Of a stretch of 42,303 nt of DNA, positions 15,025 to 22,934 are shown piece after piece. The position numbers and the translations under genes are program-made. The notes below the pieces were generated by a model. The model had not been told where the DNA came from. It saw only the letters and a program-made list of their open reading frames with translations, and searched no databases. The DNA lies in the NCBI GenBank assembly GCA_015068445.1, contig SVKN01000013.1:1-42303 (forward strand), in the 5' to 3' direction. Within the stretch, counting starts at the first letter, position 1. Each line of letters opens with the position of its first letter. This stretch comes from Oscillospiraceae bacterium (lineage in GTDB: Bacteria; Bacillota; Clostridia; Oscillospirales; Butyricicoccaceae).

Positions 15025-15074
15025 GAGCGAATTGGAAAGCGCGGCCATTTTACAATTTGATCACAAAAACCGGC

Positions 15075-15102
15075 TTGATTTTTCATATTTTTCGCATACA
15101 AT
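15075..15102 (+). promoter_or_regulatory. Promoter for the HtrA-type protease
   Basis: TTGATT (15075-15080), a 16-bp spacer and TACAAT (15097-15102). AAAAAGGAGGGG follows as the ribosome site. Confidence 0.55.
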
Positions 15103-15132
15103 ACCCACAGAACAAAAAGGAGGGGCTGACCC

Positions 15133-16353
15133 ATGAGTCAATACAACAACGAAAACAATTACAGCTATAACGACGACCTGTATATGGACGTCAGCGATGT
15201 GGAATACACCACCCTGGACGGCGAAGAGAACGAGCGCCGCAGCACCGACCGCAGCAGGCGCTCCCTGGCCAAGGGACTGCTGAGTCTGGCGCTGGCCGTC
15301 TGCCTGATCGCCGGCGTGTCCTTCGGCGCTATCCGGGGCTATGTCAAGACGAACGACACCGCGGACAACGGCACCGCGCCCGTGAGCAAGTCCATCGAGG
15401 GCGGCAGTCAGATCGTCTACACCATCGAGCCCCAGCAGGGCGCGCTGACGCTGCAGGAGATCTTCGTGAAGGTCTCTCCGTCGGTGGTCTCCATTGAGTC
15501 CCAGGTCCAGAGCTACTACGGCGTGGGCACCGCCACCGGCACCGGCATCATCATGAGCGCCGACGGCTATATCATCACCAACCACCACGTCATCGAGGGC
15601 GCCAGCGCCGTCACCGTGACGGTCAACGGCGGCAACCAGTACCCCGCCAAGGTCGTGGGCAGCGAGGCCCAGACCGATATCGCCGTGCTGAAGATCGAGG
15701 CCACGGGCCTGACGCCCGCCGAGTTCGGCAATAGCGAGGAGCTGGTCACCGGCGACGACGCCATCGTCATCGGCAACCCCCTGGGCACCACCTTCGCCGA
15801 CACCATGACCCATGGCATCATCTCCTCCCCGGAGCGCGAGGTCACCATCGACCGCTATAAGATGACGCTGATCCAGACCGACGCCGCCGTCAACCCCGGC
15901 AATTCCGGCGGCCCGCTGATCAATAGCCGCGGCCAGGTCGTGGGCGTTGTCAACGCCAAGATCTCCCGCAGCGATGTGGAGGGCATCGGCTTCGCCATCC
16001 CCATCGACCAGGCGCTGACCATCGCCAACGATCTGATCGAGCACGGCTACGTCGCCAACCGCCCGATGCTGGGCATCACGATCCAGAGCATCAGCCAGGA
16101 AATGGCCATGTACTACGGCTATGAGCCGGGCATCACCGTTACCGACGTGTCCGAGGGCAGCCCCGCGGAGCGCGGCGGCATCAAGGTCGGCGACAAGATC
16201 ACCGCCTTCAACGGCGTCCAGGTGACCACGTCCGACGAGCTGAACTTCGAGAAGAACAAGTGCAAGATCGGTGATACTGTCACGATCACCGTCGAGCGCG
16301 AGGGCCAGAGCATCGACCTGACCATCGTCCTCTCCTCCGGTACGGCCGCCTGA
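15133..16353 (+). CDS. HtrA/DegP-like serine protease (S1C) with PDZ domain
   Basis: A 406-residue membrane-anchored, surface-facing quality-control protease. Residues 1-45 are cytoplasmic, polar and Tyr/Asn-rich; residues about 46-68 form one transmembrane helix. The trypsin-like domain follows, with catalytic H152 (in ITNHHVIEG), D182 (in QTDIAVLKI) and S258 (in PGNSGGPL). A PDZ domain (about residues 305-400) begins RPMLGITIQSI and holds GSPAERGGIKVGDKI. The triad is intact and the length matches Gram-positive HtrA/YkdA-type proteins. It is monocistronic with its own promoter. In Bacillus such genes answer to envelope-stress two-component systems; no such site was recognised here. Confidence 0.94.
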   Translation: MSQYNNENNYSYNDDLYMDVSDVEYTTLDGEENERRSTDRSRRSLAKGLLSLALAVCLIAGVSFGAIRGYVKTNDTADNGTAPVSKSIEGGSQIVYTIEPQQGALTLQEIFVKVSPSVVSIESQVQSYYGVGTATGTGIIMSADGYIITNHHVIEGASAVTVTVNGGNQYPAKVVGSEAQTDIAVLKIEATGLTPAEFGNSEELVTGDDAIVIGNPLGTTFADTMTHGIISSPEREVTIDRYKMTLIQTDAAVNPGNSGGPLINSRGQVVGVVNAKISRSDVEGIGFAIPIDQALTIANDLIEHGYVANRPMLGITIQSISQEMAMYYGYEPGITVTDVSEGSPAERGGIKVGDKITAFNGVQVTTSDELNFEKNKCKIGDTVTITVEREGQSIDLTIVLSSGTAA

Positions 16354-16463
16354 TTTACAAATCATTTACACCCACCACAAAAATCCGACACACATCCTTT
16401 CCTCCTTTGTGGTATCCTATACTTGCAGTGATACCTCTCTTTGATCCCCCTTACAAACAGAAA

Positions 16464-16500
16464 AGCAGCGGCCCCTCCGAAAGGAGGGGCTGTTGCTTTA
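16464..16500 (+). terminator. Terminator-like hairpin after the HtrA gene
   Basis: GCAGCGGCCCCTCC-GAAA-GGAGGGGCTGTTGC (16464-16496) followed by TTTA. The T run is short, so it may be moderate in strength. Confidence 0.6.
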
Positions 16501-16540
16501 TGATGGACTGTCAAGGCTTTTCAAAGGCCGCGCGGTCTGG

Positions 16541-16546
16541 TATAAT
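16541..16546 (+). promoter_or_regulatory. Minus-10 box for the gene at 16578
   Basis: CTGGTATAAT gives a perfect TATAAT at 16541-16546. The -35 candidate 17 bp upstream is poor (TTTTCA at 16518-16523). ATCGGAGGTTATCCAT provides the ribosome site. Confidence 0.5.
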
Positions 16547-16577
16547 GGTGAAAAATGAGTTATCGGAGGTTATCCAT

Positions 16578-17498
16578 ATGCGCCTTACCCCTTGTGAGAT
16601 CACGTATCTGGGCGGTCTGTTCGAGAAGACGACGCCCCTGAGCCCCTTTGTCAACAACAAGCAGCCCCTGAAGGGCGACGAAGCGAAGACGCTGGAGGAA
16701 AAGGGCGTGCTGCAGGGCGGCGCGCTGACCGAGGAGGCGCTGACGCTGCTCAGGCCGCTGGCCGCGCCGCGCCGCGGCGCGCGGATGATCCTGCAGAAGC
16801 CCTTCTGCCTGCTGGAGAAATACACCTACCCCGACGGCGACGGCATGATCCTGGCCGAGAGCGACGGCGAGGGCCTCGTGCTGACGCGTCTGGACGGCGA
16901 CAGTCAGCCCGTGCTGGACGCGCTGGGCGATTTTCTGCCCCATTCGAGCATCAAAACGGCGGGCTTCACCGTGGATCTGGGCCCCTCTCAGGCGCTGGCG
17001 CTGACGGCCTGCATCGACCTGTGCCGCTCCCGGGCCCTGAGCGCCTATCTGACGGGCGAGGGCGCCGACATGAGCTTCACCGCCGAGGAGGTGGCCGGGC
17101 AGCTGGAGACGAAGTTCGTCAACGGCCTGACCTACGGCCTGGCCGGGAACGTGGGCCTCGACCTGCCCGACGGCGCGTCCGTGCCCCAGCTGCTGGCGGG
17201 TCTGAAGGAAAAGAAGTGTCTGGAGGACACGCCCCAGGGCCGTCTGGCGCTGAGCGAGGAATACCGCCTGTTTGCGGGGAGCTTCCTGCTGTACGATTCG
17301 CTGCTGATGGCCCAGGCCTATCAGATGACCGGCGAAAACAGCCTCACGGCGTCCATGGACCTGTCGTTCATCTCCGGCATGCACGACGTCCTGTGCTTCT
17401 CCGCCGGCTCCGGCACCTTCGAGCTGACGACGCTCAGCGGCGCGGACCTGCGCGGGAGACTGAAGGACACGCTGGACTGCCCGAAGTTCGACGTGTGA
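16578..17498 (+). CDS. Uncharacterised soluble protein (306 residues)
   Basis: I do not recognise a family. ATG at 16578 is set by CGGAGG seven bases upstream and the TATAAT at 16541; the frame is open further up, but only through a terminator hairpin. The protein is acidic, without signal peptide or membrane helix. It starts MRLTPCEITYLGGLFEKTTPL, has a helical middle (GPSQALALTACIDLCRSRAL) and a late segment RLFAGSFLLYDSLLMAQAYQ, and ends CPKFDV. The layout, with a short N-terminal helical part, an alpha/beta middle and a beta-rich end, could fit a secretion-associated or scaffold protein, but this is speculation. It is monocistronic with a terminator immediately downstream. Confidence 0.75.
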   Translation: MRLTPCEITYLGGLFEKTTPLSPFVNNKQPLKGDEAKTLEEKGVLQGGALTEEALTLLRPLAAPRRGARMILQKPFCLLEKYTYPDGDGMILAESDGEGLVLTRLDGDSQPVLDALGDFLPHSSIKTAGFTVDLGPSQALALTACIDLCRSRALSAYLTGEGADMSFTAEEVAGQLETKFVNGLTYGLAGNVGLDLPDGASVPQLLAGLKEKKCLEDTPQGRLALSEEYRLFAGSFLLYDSLLMAQAYQMTGENSLTASMDLSFISGMHDVLCFSAGSGTFELTTLSGADLRGRLKDTLDCPKFDV

Positions 17499-17514
17499 GA
17501 TGTGATACGAAACC

Positions 17515-17544
17515 GGGCTTCCCGATGGGAAGCCCTGTTTTTTG
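17515..17544 (+). terminator. Rho-independent terminator
   Basis: GGGCTTCCC-GAT-GGGAAGCCC followed by TGTTTTTTGTT. It ends the 16578-17498 gene. Confidence 0.85.
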
Positions 17545-17545
17545 T

Positions 17546-17900
17546 TATAGGGGTGGAAGGGATCGTTCCGGGAGGAGCGCCGTTCCCGGGGCCGTGATGT
17601 GCGCGGGCGGGTTATGGCGGCCGCAGGCCGCCGCTGCAAAGACCACGAAACGCGGGCGTGATCATGGGCCGATGTGGGCATCGGCCCCTACGATGACCAG
17701 TGTCCGGGCACATGATGTGCGCCCACCGTCAAGGGCAATGGTTACGCGCTAACGCGCGCCCCCTATTCCCTCCTGCGGAGGGACTTCCCCCGGAGGGGGA
17801 AGCGAGGAAGGGCCGCGCGCCGCAGGCGCGGTATCAAATGCGCCGCAGGCACGACAATTGTCAATTCGCCCTTCAACTGTCAACTGTTAACTGTCCACTC
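17546..17900. repeat. Gene-free, repeat-rich spacer
   Basis: No supported gene lies here. It is a mosaic of short palindromes: GGCCGATG-TGGG-CATCGGCC (17667-17686), runs such as CTCCTGCGGAGG and CCCCCGGAGGGGG, CCGCAGGCGCGG, and an ACAATTGTCAATT/AACTGTCAACTGTTAACTGT stretch near 17852-17894. Similar palindromic clusters are typical of intergenic mobile-like repeats in GC-rich gut Clostridia. A related hairpin (GGGGCGACC-GAA-GGTCGCCCC) occurs at 24342-24362. Confidence 0.6.
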
Positions 17901-17934
17901 AAAAAAGCCCCGCCGGTCGGCGGGGCACTTTTTT
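17901..17934. terminator. Bidirectional terminator after the C11 protease gene
   Basis: AAAAAAG, then CCCCGCCG and CGGCGGGG arms, then CACTTTTTT. It lies directly after the minus-strand stop at 17940. Confidence 0.85.
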
Positions 17935-17939
17935 GTTCT

Positions 17940-20369
17940 TTAGTTCATCTCGGGGGACCAGTAATTCTGCTGGTAGAGGTCGGTGAAGCGGTAGGTGGCG
18001 GAGGCGGCGTCCTTGTCCACGTAGACGTAGCTGATCTCCGGTCCGCTTTCGCCGACGGTGAGGCGGTCGCCCAGCATGTAGCTGTCGAGGTACTCGCCGT
18101 CGTAGCTGTAGTAATCGCAGAGGAAGTCGATGGTGTCGCCCTCCTGCAGCTCGCCCAGGCTCTTGGCGATGGTCTCGGTCTCACCGTCGCGGTAGTCGTA
18201 GCGGGCGCCGGCGATGTAGCCCTCGGGCGTCTGGTCGTCAAAGACGACGATCAGGTCGCAGCGCACGTCGTTGAGCAGCACGGGCACGCGGCCGGTGACG
18301 GACCAGGCGTCGCCGTTCTGCACGGTGGAGACATGGTAATAGGCCACGGGCTGCTGGTCGATGGCGACCCAGGTGCCGTCGAACTCGCCGGACAGCTGGC
18401 CCTTTTCGTTGATCTCAAAGACGTTGTCCATGCCGAGGTCGATAAAGCCCTCGCCGTCGTCCATGAAGAGGTTGAGCTCCAGATCCTGCACCAGCTCCCA
18501 CTGGTCGAGGGGCAGCTCCATGATCTGCTTGCCGTCGCTGTCCCTGGTCCAGGTCAGGGCGGAAGCGTCGAAGCTGTGCTCGCTGATGTATTCGGTGGCC
18601 GACGCCACGTCCAGGGAGCGGCCCAGGAAGCCGCTGTTGTCCGCCGTCAGGCCGGACACGCCGCCCAGCTGGCCGGACAGCAGGCCTGTCAGCAGCTGGG
18701 TCATCACGTCGCCGCCCAGGTCGGAGGAGGACTGATAGCCGCCGCCCAGCAGGCTGGTCAGCGGGGAGGTCATGCCGCCCGAGGCCGCCTGACCGGCGAC
18801 GCCGAGGCTGGCGAACTGCTGGATGCAGCGGGTGTATTCCTCGTCCATGCCGATGGCCTGATAGGTGTTGACGGCCGTCTGGACGGAGGAGGTGCGCTTA
18901 TAGGGGAAGTAGATCGACAAGCCGTAGGCGTTGTTGACGGTGCTGGAGGTGCGGTTGTACTTCACCGCGCCCAGCAGCGCCCTGGACAGCTCCAGCGCCT
19001 TGGTCGTGCCGACCTTGTTGGCCAGATCGACGGCGTCCACGTGGTCGATGCGCGAGGAGGCGGCGAACTCCTTGGCGCTGGCACGGGCGTTGGAGACCTG
19101 CTGATACTGCTTGTTCTGGATCATGGCCGAGGTCTCGGCGGCAAAGCCGTTGAGGCCCGTGGGAACGGTGTACTCCAGCTCCGCCAGGTCGGTGACGGAC
19201 AGCGTCGTGTCCTGGCCGCGGCAGGTGCGGGCGCAGACGGTGACGAAGTCGTCGACGATCTGCTTGCCCAACTCCAGCGTGGAGATGGAGGTGTTCTGGC
19301 TGAGCTTCGTCAGCCAGTCGGTATAGTACCAGCCCACGCCCGGCTCGCTCTCCTCGGAGCCGATGAGATAGTCGGCGTAGGGAGCGACGGTCATGGCGGT
19401 CTCGACGGTGGCCATCAGGCAGGCGTCAAAGCCGATGAAATCGAAGGTGACGCCGCCCTCCTTCAGGGCCTTGTCGATCTGCTGGAGCGTCATGGCACCG
19501 GAGGAGCTGTATTTCTCGTCGTAGCCGTAGCCCGTCAGGGACCCGCCGCCGTGATCCCAGAAGATCAGGTCGTTGCGGTTGGCGGGGAAGTTCTGGCCGC
19601 ACCACTGGATGAAGGCCGCCAGGTTGTCTGGGTTCGTCATGGCGGAGGTGCCCGCGTTGTCCACCAGCGGGATCAGGCCGCCGTTCTTGACCTGATAGAT
19701 CTGGTTGACCTTGTTGCTGACGACGTTGTTCTGCCACTTGCGGCAGCCGCCGGTCATGACGATAAGGTTGACGTTGTCGGCGATCTTGGCGTTGGCCATT
19801 TCCGACAGGTCAGAGGTGCCCATCTTGTACTGGCTCTCCAGGTCGGTGCCGCACATATAGACCATGATGGTCACCACGTCCGCGCCCTTGCCGACGATCT
19901 GCGTGCGCTTGGCCCGCGCGCCGGAGGCGACGGTCTGGCTGAGGGAGCCGGTGTTGTCGGTGCTCGACCAGCCGTTGGAGACGTTGCTGCCCGCGAAGGT
20001 GCCGGCGTAGTTGGTCAGGTACGCGCCCAGATCGACATTGGAGGTCTGGGTCTGGGTGTACTGCTGGGTCTGGGTAGTGGTCTGGGCGGGCGTCGTGGTC
20101 GTGGTGGAGCCGCCGCCTCCGAAGAGGTTGCCGCCGCCGAACAGCACGGCCGCCAGAATGGCGATCAGCGAGATGCCGCCGCCCGCGGCGCGCTTGACGC
20201 CGCGGCTCATGCCGCCGGACTTACCGCTGCCGCCGGTGGTGCCGGGTCTGCCGGAATAGCCGCTCTGGTTGCCGACAGGGCCGGTGCCGAGGCCGTCGCC
20301 GCGCTTGTAGACGTCCTTGCCCTGCCCGGTGACGTTCTTTTTACGGTCGTTGGGTCCGTTTCCGTTCAT
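17940..20369 (-). CDS. Clostripain-family (C11) cysteine peptidase
   Basis: This 809-residue protein is membrane-anchored. Residues 1-62 are a basic, Gly-rich cytoplasmic segment containing KNVTGQGK and KRGDGLGTGPVG. Residues about 64-80 form a transmembrane helix, and 85-115 a Ser/Thr/Gln linker. The C11 domain starts near 163 (DVVTIMVYMCGTDLES), with catalytic H273 in FWDHGGG and C317 in GFDACLMA. C11 enzymes cut after Arg or Lys and self-activate. Residues about 600-809 form a beta-rich C-terminal extension. The upstream neighbour is a 50-residue gene carrying the same N-terminal signature, 21 bp away and in the same operon. AGGAGAG precedes the ATG. The substrate is probably extracellular protein (inference). 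Confidence 0.93.
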   Translation of the reverse strand: MNGNGPNDRKKNVTGQGKDVYKRGDGLGTGPVGNQSGYSGRPGTTGGSGKSGGMSRGVKRAAGGGISLIAILAAVLFGGGNLFGGGGSTTTTTPAQTTTQTQQYTQTQTSNVDLGAYLTNYAGTFAGSNVSNGWSSTDNTGSLSQTVASGARAKRTQIVGKGADVVTIMVYMCGTDLESQYKMGTSDLSEMANAKIADNVNLIVMTGGCRKWQNNVVSNKVNQIYQVKNGGLIPLVDNAGTSAMTNPDNLAAFIQWCGQNFPANRNDLIFWDHGGGSLTGYGYDEKYSSSGAMTLQQIDKALKEGGVTFDFIGFDACLMATVETAMTVAPYADYLIGSEESEPGVGWYYTDWLTKLSQNTSISTLELGKQIVDDFVTVCARTCRGQDTTLSVTDLAELEYTVPTGLNGFAAETSAMIQNKQYQQVSNARASAKEFAASSRIDHVDAVDLANKVGTTKALELSRALLGAVKYNRTSSTVNNAYGLSIYFPYKRTSSVQTAVNTYQAIGMDEEYTRCIQQFASLGVAGQAASGGMTSPLTSLLGGGYQSSSDLGGDVMTQLLTGLLSGQLGGVSGLTADNSGFLGRSLDVASATEYISEHSFDASALTWTRDSDGKQIMELPLDQWELVQDLELNLFMDDGEGFIDLGMDNVFEINEKGQLSGEFDGTWVAIDQQPVAYYHVSTVQNGDAWSVTGRVPVLLNDVRCDLIVVFDDQTPEGYIAGARYDYRDGETETIAKSLGELQEGDTIDFLCDYYSYDGEYLDSYMLGDRLTVGESGPEISYVYVDKDAASATYRFTDLYQQNYWSPEMN

Positions 20370-20390
20370 GTTCGTATCTCTCCTGTACAG

Positions 20391-20543
20391 TTATTTCTTC
20401 TTCTCTTCCGGTTTCTTCGGGATGGGGCGGCCCGGCTGTACCTGGCCCACTGGACCCGTGCCGAGGCCCTCGCCGCGCTTTGCGACGGGCTTGCCCTGCC
20501 CGGTGACGTTCTTCTCGTGTCCTTTCGGCGTCGTTGCGTTCAT
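20391..20543 (-). CDS. 50-residue micro-protein sharing the C11 protease N-terminal signature
   Basis: ATG at 20543 is preceded by ACAGGAGGTTTCTT, a very strong ribosome site, and by a good promoter. The translation starts MNATTPKGHEKNVTGQGK, continues KRGEGLGTGPVGQ and ends in a basic, Pro/Lys-rich tail with KKPEEKKK. About 20 residues match the cytoplasmic N-terminus of the C11 protease encoded next (KNVTGQGK, then KRG-(D/E)-GLGTGPVG). It has no signal peptide or membrane helix. Possible roles are a soluble partner competing for whatever binds the shared segment, a substrate or inhibitor of the protease, or a regulatory leader peptide; none is established. I recall this signature in other clostridial proteins, so it is probably a real motif. 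Confidence 0.8.
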   Translation of the reverse strand: MNATTPKGHEKNVTGQGKPVAKRGEGLGTGPVGQVQPGRPIPKKPEEKKK

Positions 20544-20587
20544 AAGAAACCTCCTGTCCGTTCCTCATGCATATTTCAACAAATACT

Positions 20588-20616
20588 ATTGTACGCCTCT
20601 TTCCCCCGGTTTGCAA
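20588..20616 (-). promoter_or_regulatory. Promoter for the micro-protein/C11 operon
   Basis: On the minus strand there is TTGCAA (20611-20616), a 17-bp spacer and TACAAT (20588-20593), 45 bp upstream of the micro-protein start. Confidence 0.65.
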
Positions 20617-20648
20617 TCATCCGCCGTGCGGTTTTTTGGAAAAAAGTC

Positions 20649-20677
20649 TTGACAAAGTCATTTCGATTGTGTACAAT
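20649..20677 (+). promoter_or_regulatory. Promoter for the glutathione peroxidase gene
   Basis: TTGACA (20649-20654), a 17-bp spacer and TACAAT (20672-20677). A small dyad, GATTGTGTACAATC, overlaps the -10 and could bind a repressor; it does not clearly match the PerR box. Confidence 0.7.
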
Positions 20678-20719
20678 CTAATTGTAATAAATATTTTGAT
20701 TCTGAAAGGAGCAACTGAC

Positions 20720-21262
20720 ATGAGCGTTTACGATTTCAAGCTGGTCACGGGCGAAGGACAGGAGGTCGATCTGGCTGCGTGCAAGGGCAAGGTCCTTTTG
20801 ATCGTCAACACCGCCACGGGCTGCGGCTTCACCCCCCATTACGAGGCCATCGAGAAGCTGTATGAGGAGTATCACGACAAGGGCCTGGAGGTCATCGATG
20901 TCCCCTGCAACCAGTTCTACGGTCAGACCCCCGGCACCGACGAGGAGATCCATCAGTTCTGCACCCTGCATTACAACACCATGTTCCCCCAGATGAAGAA
21001 GTCCGACGTCAACGGCGAGAACGCCCTGCCCCTGTTCACCTGGCTGAAGAGCCAGAAGGGCTTCGAGGGCTTCGGCGAGGGCGAGCTGGCCGAGAAGATG
21101 AACGGCCTGCTGTCCACTATCGACCCCGACTTCCGCAATAACCCCGACATCAAGTGGAACTTCACCAAGTTCGTCGTGGACCGCGAAGGCAACGTCGTCG
21201 CCCGCTTCGAGCCCACCGCCGATATGAGCCAGGTGGCCGCCTGCGTCGCCTCCCTGATCTGA
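20720..21262 (+). CDS. Glutathione peroxidase family thiol peroxidase
   Basis: This 180-residue cytosolic enzyme would reduce hydrogen or lipid peroxides. The active cysteine is C35 in NTATGCGFTPHYE, in place of selenocysteine. The conserved Gln/Trp partners lie in CNQFYGQTPG (63-72) and DIKWNFTKF (about 152-160). C81 (in HQFCTLHYN) sits where the resolving cysteine occurs in thioredoxin-dependent members, so thioredoxin, not glutathione, is the likely reductant in this anaerobe. ATG at 20720 follows GAAAGGAGCAACTGAC; the frame is open further upstream through the promoter. A PNPOx-fold gene follows after 10 bp in the same operon. Confidence 0.93.
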   Translation: MSVYDFKLVTGEGQEVDLAACKGKVLLIVNTATGCGFTPHYEAIEKLYEEYHDKGLEVIDVPCNQFYGQTPGTDEEIHQFCTLHYNTMFPQMKKSDVNGENALPLFTWLKSQKGFEGFGEGELAEKMNGLLSTIDPDFRNNPDIKWNFTKFVVDREGNVVARFEPTADMSQVAACVASLI

Positions 21263-21272
21263 GGGCCGCGCC

Positions 21273-21665
21273 ATGCAGGAAGTCTACGAGTTTCTGAAAA
21301 AGTGCGGGACCTATTATCTCGCCACGATGGAAGGGAACCAGCCCCGTGTGCGCCCCTTCGGCACCATCGATCTGTATAACGGCAGGCTGTATATCCAGAC
21401 CGGCCGCTCCAAGAAGGTCGCCGACCAGCTGAAGGACAACGGCCATGTGGAGCTGTGCGCCTTCGACGGCCAGACCTGGGTCCGTGTGGCGGGCCAGATC
21501 GTGCTGGATCCCGATATCAAGGCCCAAGAGCACATGCTGGACGCCTATCCCAGCCTGAAGGCCATGTACGCCCCCGGCGACGGCAACACCGAGGTCTATT
21601 ACCTCAAGAACGCCACCGCCACGTTCAGCTCCTTCACCGCCCCCAGCCGCACGGTGGAGCTGTAA
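21273..21665 (+). CDS. Pyridoxamine 5'-phosphate oxidase-fold flavin protein
   Basis: A 130-residue split-barrel protein of the PNPOx-like superfamily, which binds FMN (or F420/heme in some branches). It starts MQEVYEFLKKCGTYYLATMEG, then PRVRPFGTIDLYNGRLYIQTG, followed by SKKVADQLKDNGHVELCAF, the classic flavin-phosphate and strand pattern. Late residues YYLKNATATFSSF complete the barrel. It is co-transcribed with the thiol peroxidase, so a redox or detoxifying role is probable, but the substrate is unknown. The operon ends at the hairpin at 21712-21745. Confidence 0.88.
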   Translation: MQEVYEFLKKCGTYYLATMEGNQPRVRPFGTIDLYNGRLYIQTGRSKKVADQLKDNGHVELCAFDGQTWVRVAGQIVLDPDIKAQEHMLDAYPSLKAMYAPGDGNTEVYYLKNATATFSSFTAPSRTVEL

Positions 21666-21711
21666 AGCGTCGCAAAGCGCTTATCCCATATTCATTAACC
21701 AACTCCGCAGT

Positions 21712-21746
21712 CAAAGCCGCCGCGGTTGCGACCGAGGCGGCTTTGT
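21712..21746 (+). terminator. Terminator with an embedded -35 box
   Basis: CAAAGCCGCC (21712-21721) pairs with GGCGGCTTTG (21736-21745) around a 14-nt loop; the T run is weak. The loop carries TTGCGA, the -35 box of the following gene. Confidence 0.6.
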
Positions 21747-21754
21747 GTTATCAT
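21726..21754 (+). promoter_or_regulatory. Promoter for the CDF transporter gene
   Basis: TTGCGA (21726-21731), a 17-bp spacer and TATCAT (21749-21754). The -35 box lies in the loop of the preceding terminator hairpin. Confidence 0.5.
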
Positions 21755-21788
21755 GGCAGTCAGTGAAAACAACAAAGGAAGTGATCTT

Positions 21789-22880
21789 ATGGACAGAAGC
21801 AAACAGATCGTCCGGGTGAGCCTTGTCGGCATCGCGGCCAACCTGGTGCTTGTGGCCTTCAAGGCCGCTGTCGGATTCGTCACGGGCTCCATTGCCGTCA
21901 TCCTGGACGCCGTCAACAACCTCAGCGACGCACTGTCGTCGGTCATCACGATCCTCGGCACGAAGCTGGCCAACCGTCCCCCCGACAAGGAGCATCCCTA
22001 CGGCTACGGCCGCATCGAGCATCTGACGTCGGTGGTCATCGCGATCCTCGTGCTGGCGGCGGGCGTCACGTCGCTGAAGGAATCGGCGGAGAAGATCTTC
22101 CACCCCGAGGCGGCCGACTACACGGTGGTCTCGCTGGTCATCATCGCCGCGGCGGTGGCAGTGAAGTATTTCCTCGGCACCTACGTCAAGAATCAGGGCG
22201 ACAGGCTCAGCTCCGAGTCGCTGATCGCCTCGGGCACCGACGCGCGGTTCGACTCGCTGATCTCCTTCTCCACCCTCGTGGCGGCGGCCGTCAGCATGAT
22301 GTTCCACCTGAGCGTGGAGGGGTACCTGGGCGTCGTCATCGCGATCCTGATCCTCAAGGCGGGCCTTGAGATCCTGCTGGAGAGCCTCAACGGCATCATC
22401 GGCCAGCGGGTGGAGGGCGAGCTGACGGGACGCATCAAGGAAGCCGTCTGCTCCTTCCCCCACGTCAAGGGCGCTTACGACCTGATCCTGCACAAATACG
22501 GCCCCGAGCGGACCATCGGCTCCGTGCACATCGAGGTGCCGGACACCATGACGGCCGCCGAGCTGCACCCGTTGAACCGCGCGATCTCCCAGAAGATCTA
22601 CGACGAGTTCGGCGTGATCCTGACGGTGGGCATCTATGCCTCCGCCGAGAAGGAGGGTCCGATCCTCACCGCCCTGCGGGAGGTGCTGAAGGACTATCCC
22701 GCGGTGAAGCAGCTCCACGGCTTCTACATCCTGGAGGACAAAAAACGCGTCACCTTCGACCTGGTCCTGGACTTCGGCGCGGACACCCACGCCGTGTGCG
22801 CCGACATCGCAAGAGCCATGAAGAGCCGCTTCCCGGACTACGACTTCGACGTCGTGCCCGACAGCGATTTTTCGGAATAA
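21789..22880 (+). CDS. Cation diffusion facilitator, probably manganese-type exporter
   Basis: A 363-residue proton-coupled metal exporter of the cytoplasmic membrane. Six transmembrane helices lie in residues about 10-210, and a cytosolic ferredoxin-like domain (about 215-300) contains the GSVHIEVPDTMTAAELHPL segment. A further C-terminal extension follows (about 300-363). The helix-2 metal site reads NNLSD (N-x3-D) and helix 5 has TDARFD (D-x3-D). Zinc-type members usually have histidine at these places, whereas manganese-type CDFs have N-D and D-D, so Mn2+ (or Fe2+) export is favoured. ATG at 21789 follows AAAGGAAGTGATCTT. Monocistronic, with a strong terminator. Confidence 0.9.
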   Translation: MDRSKQIVRVSLVGIAANLVLVAFKAAVGFVTGSIAVILDAVNNLSDALSSVITILGTKLANRPPDKEHPYGYGRIEHLTSVVIAILVLAAGVTSLKESAEKIFHPEAADYTVVSLVIIAAAVAVKYFLGTYVKNQGDRLSSESLIASGTDARFDSLISFSTLVAAAVSMMFHLSVEGYLGVVIAILILKAGLEILLESLNGIIGQRVEGELTGRIKEAVCSFPHVKGAYDLILHKYGPERTIGSVHIEVPDTMTAAELHPLNRAISQKIYDEFGVILTVGIYASAEKEGPILTALREVLKDYPAVKQLHGFYILEDKKRVTFDLVLDFGADTHAVCADIARAMKSRFPDYDFDVVPDSDFSE

Positions 22881-22890
22881 GATACAGATC

Positions 22891-22920
22891 AAAAAAGGGA
22901 GCCGGACGGCTCCCTTTTTT
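22891..22920. terminator. Bidirectional terminator
   Basis: AAAAAAGGGAGCCG-GA-CGGCTCCCTTTTTT; perfectly symmetric and shared by the convergent CDF and methyltransferase genes. Confidence 0.92.
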
Positions 22921-22934
22921 GATCTGCTCACGCG

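Noticed and set aside
17546..17900. A CRISPR array
   Set aside because: Repeats are short, unequal palindromes without regular spacers.
20649..20700. PerR box upstream of the peroxidase gene
   Set aside because: The small dyad GATTGTGTACAATC does not fit the PerR consensus well enough to claim.
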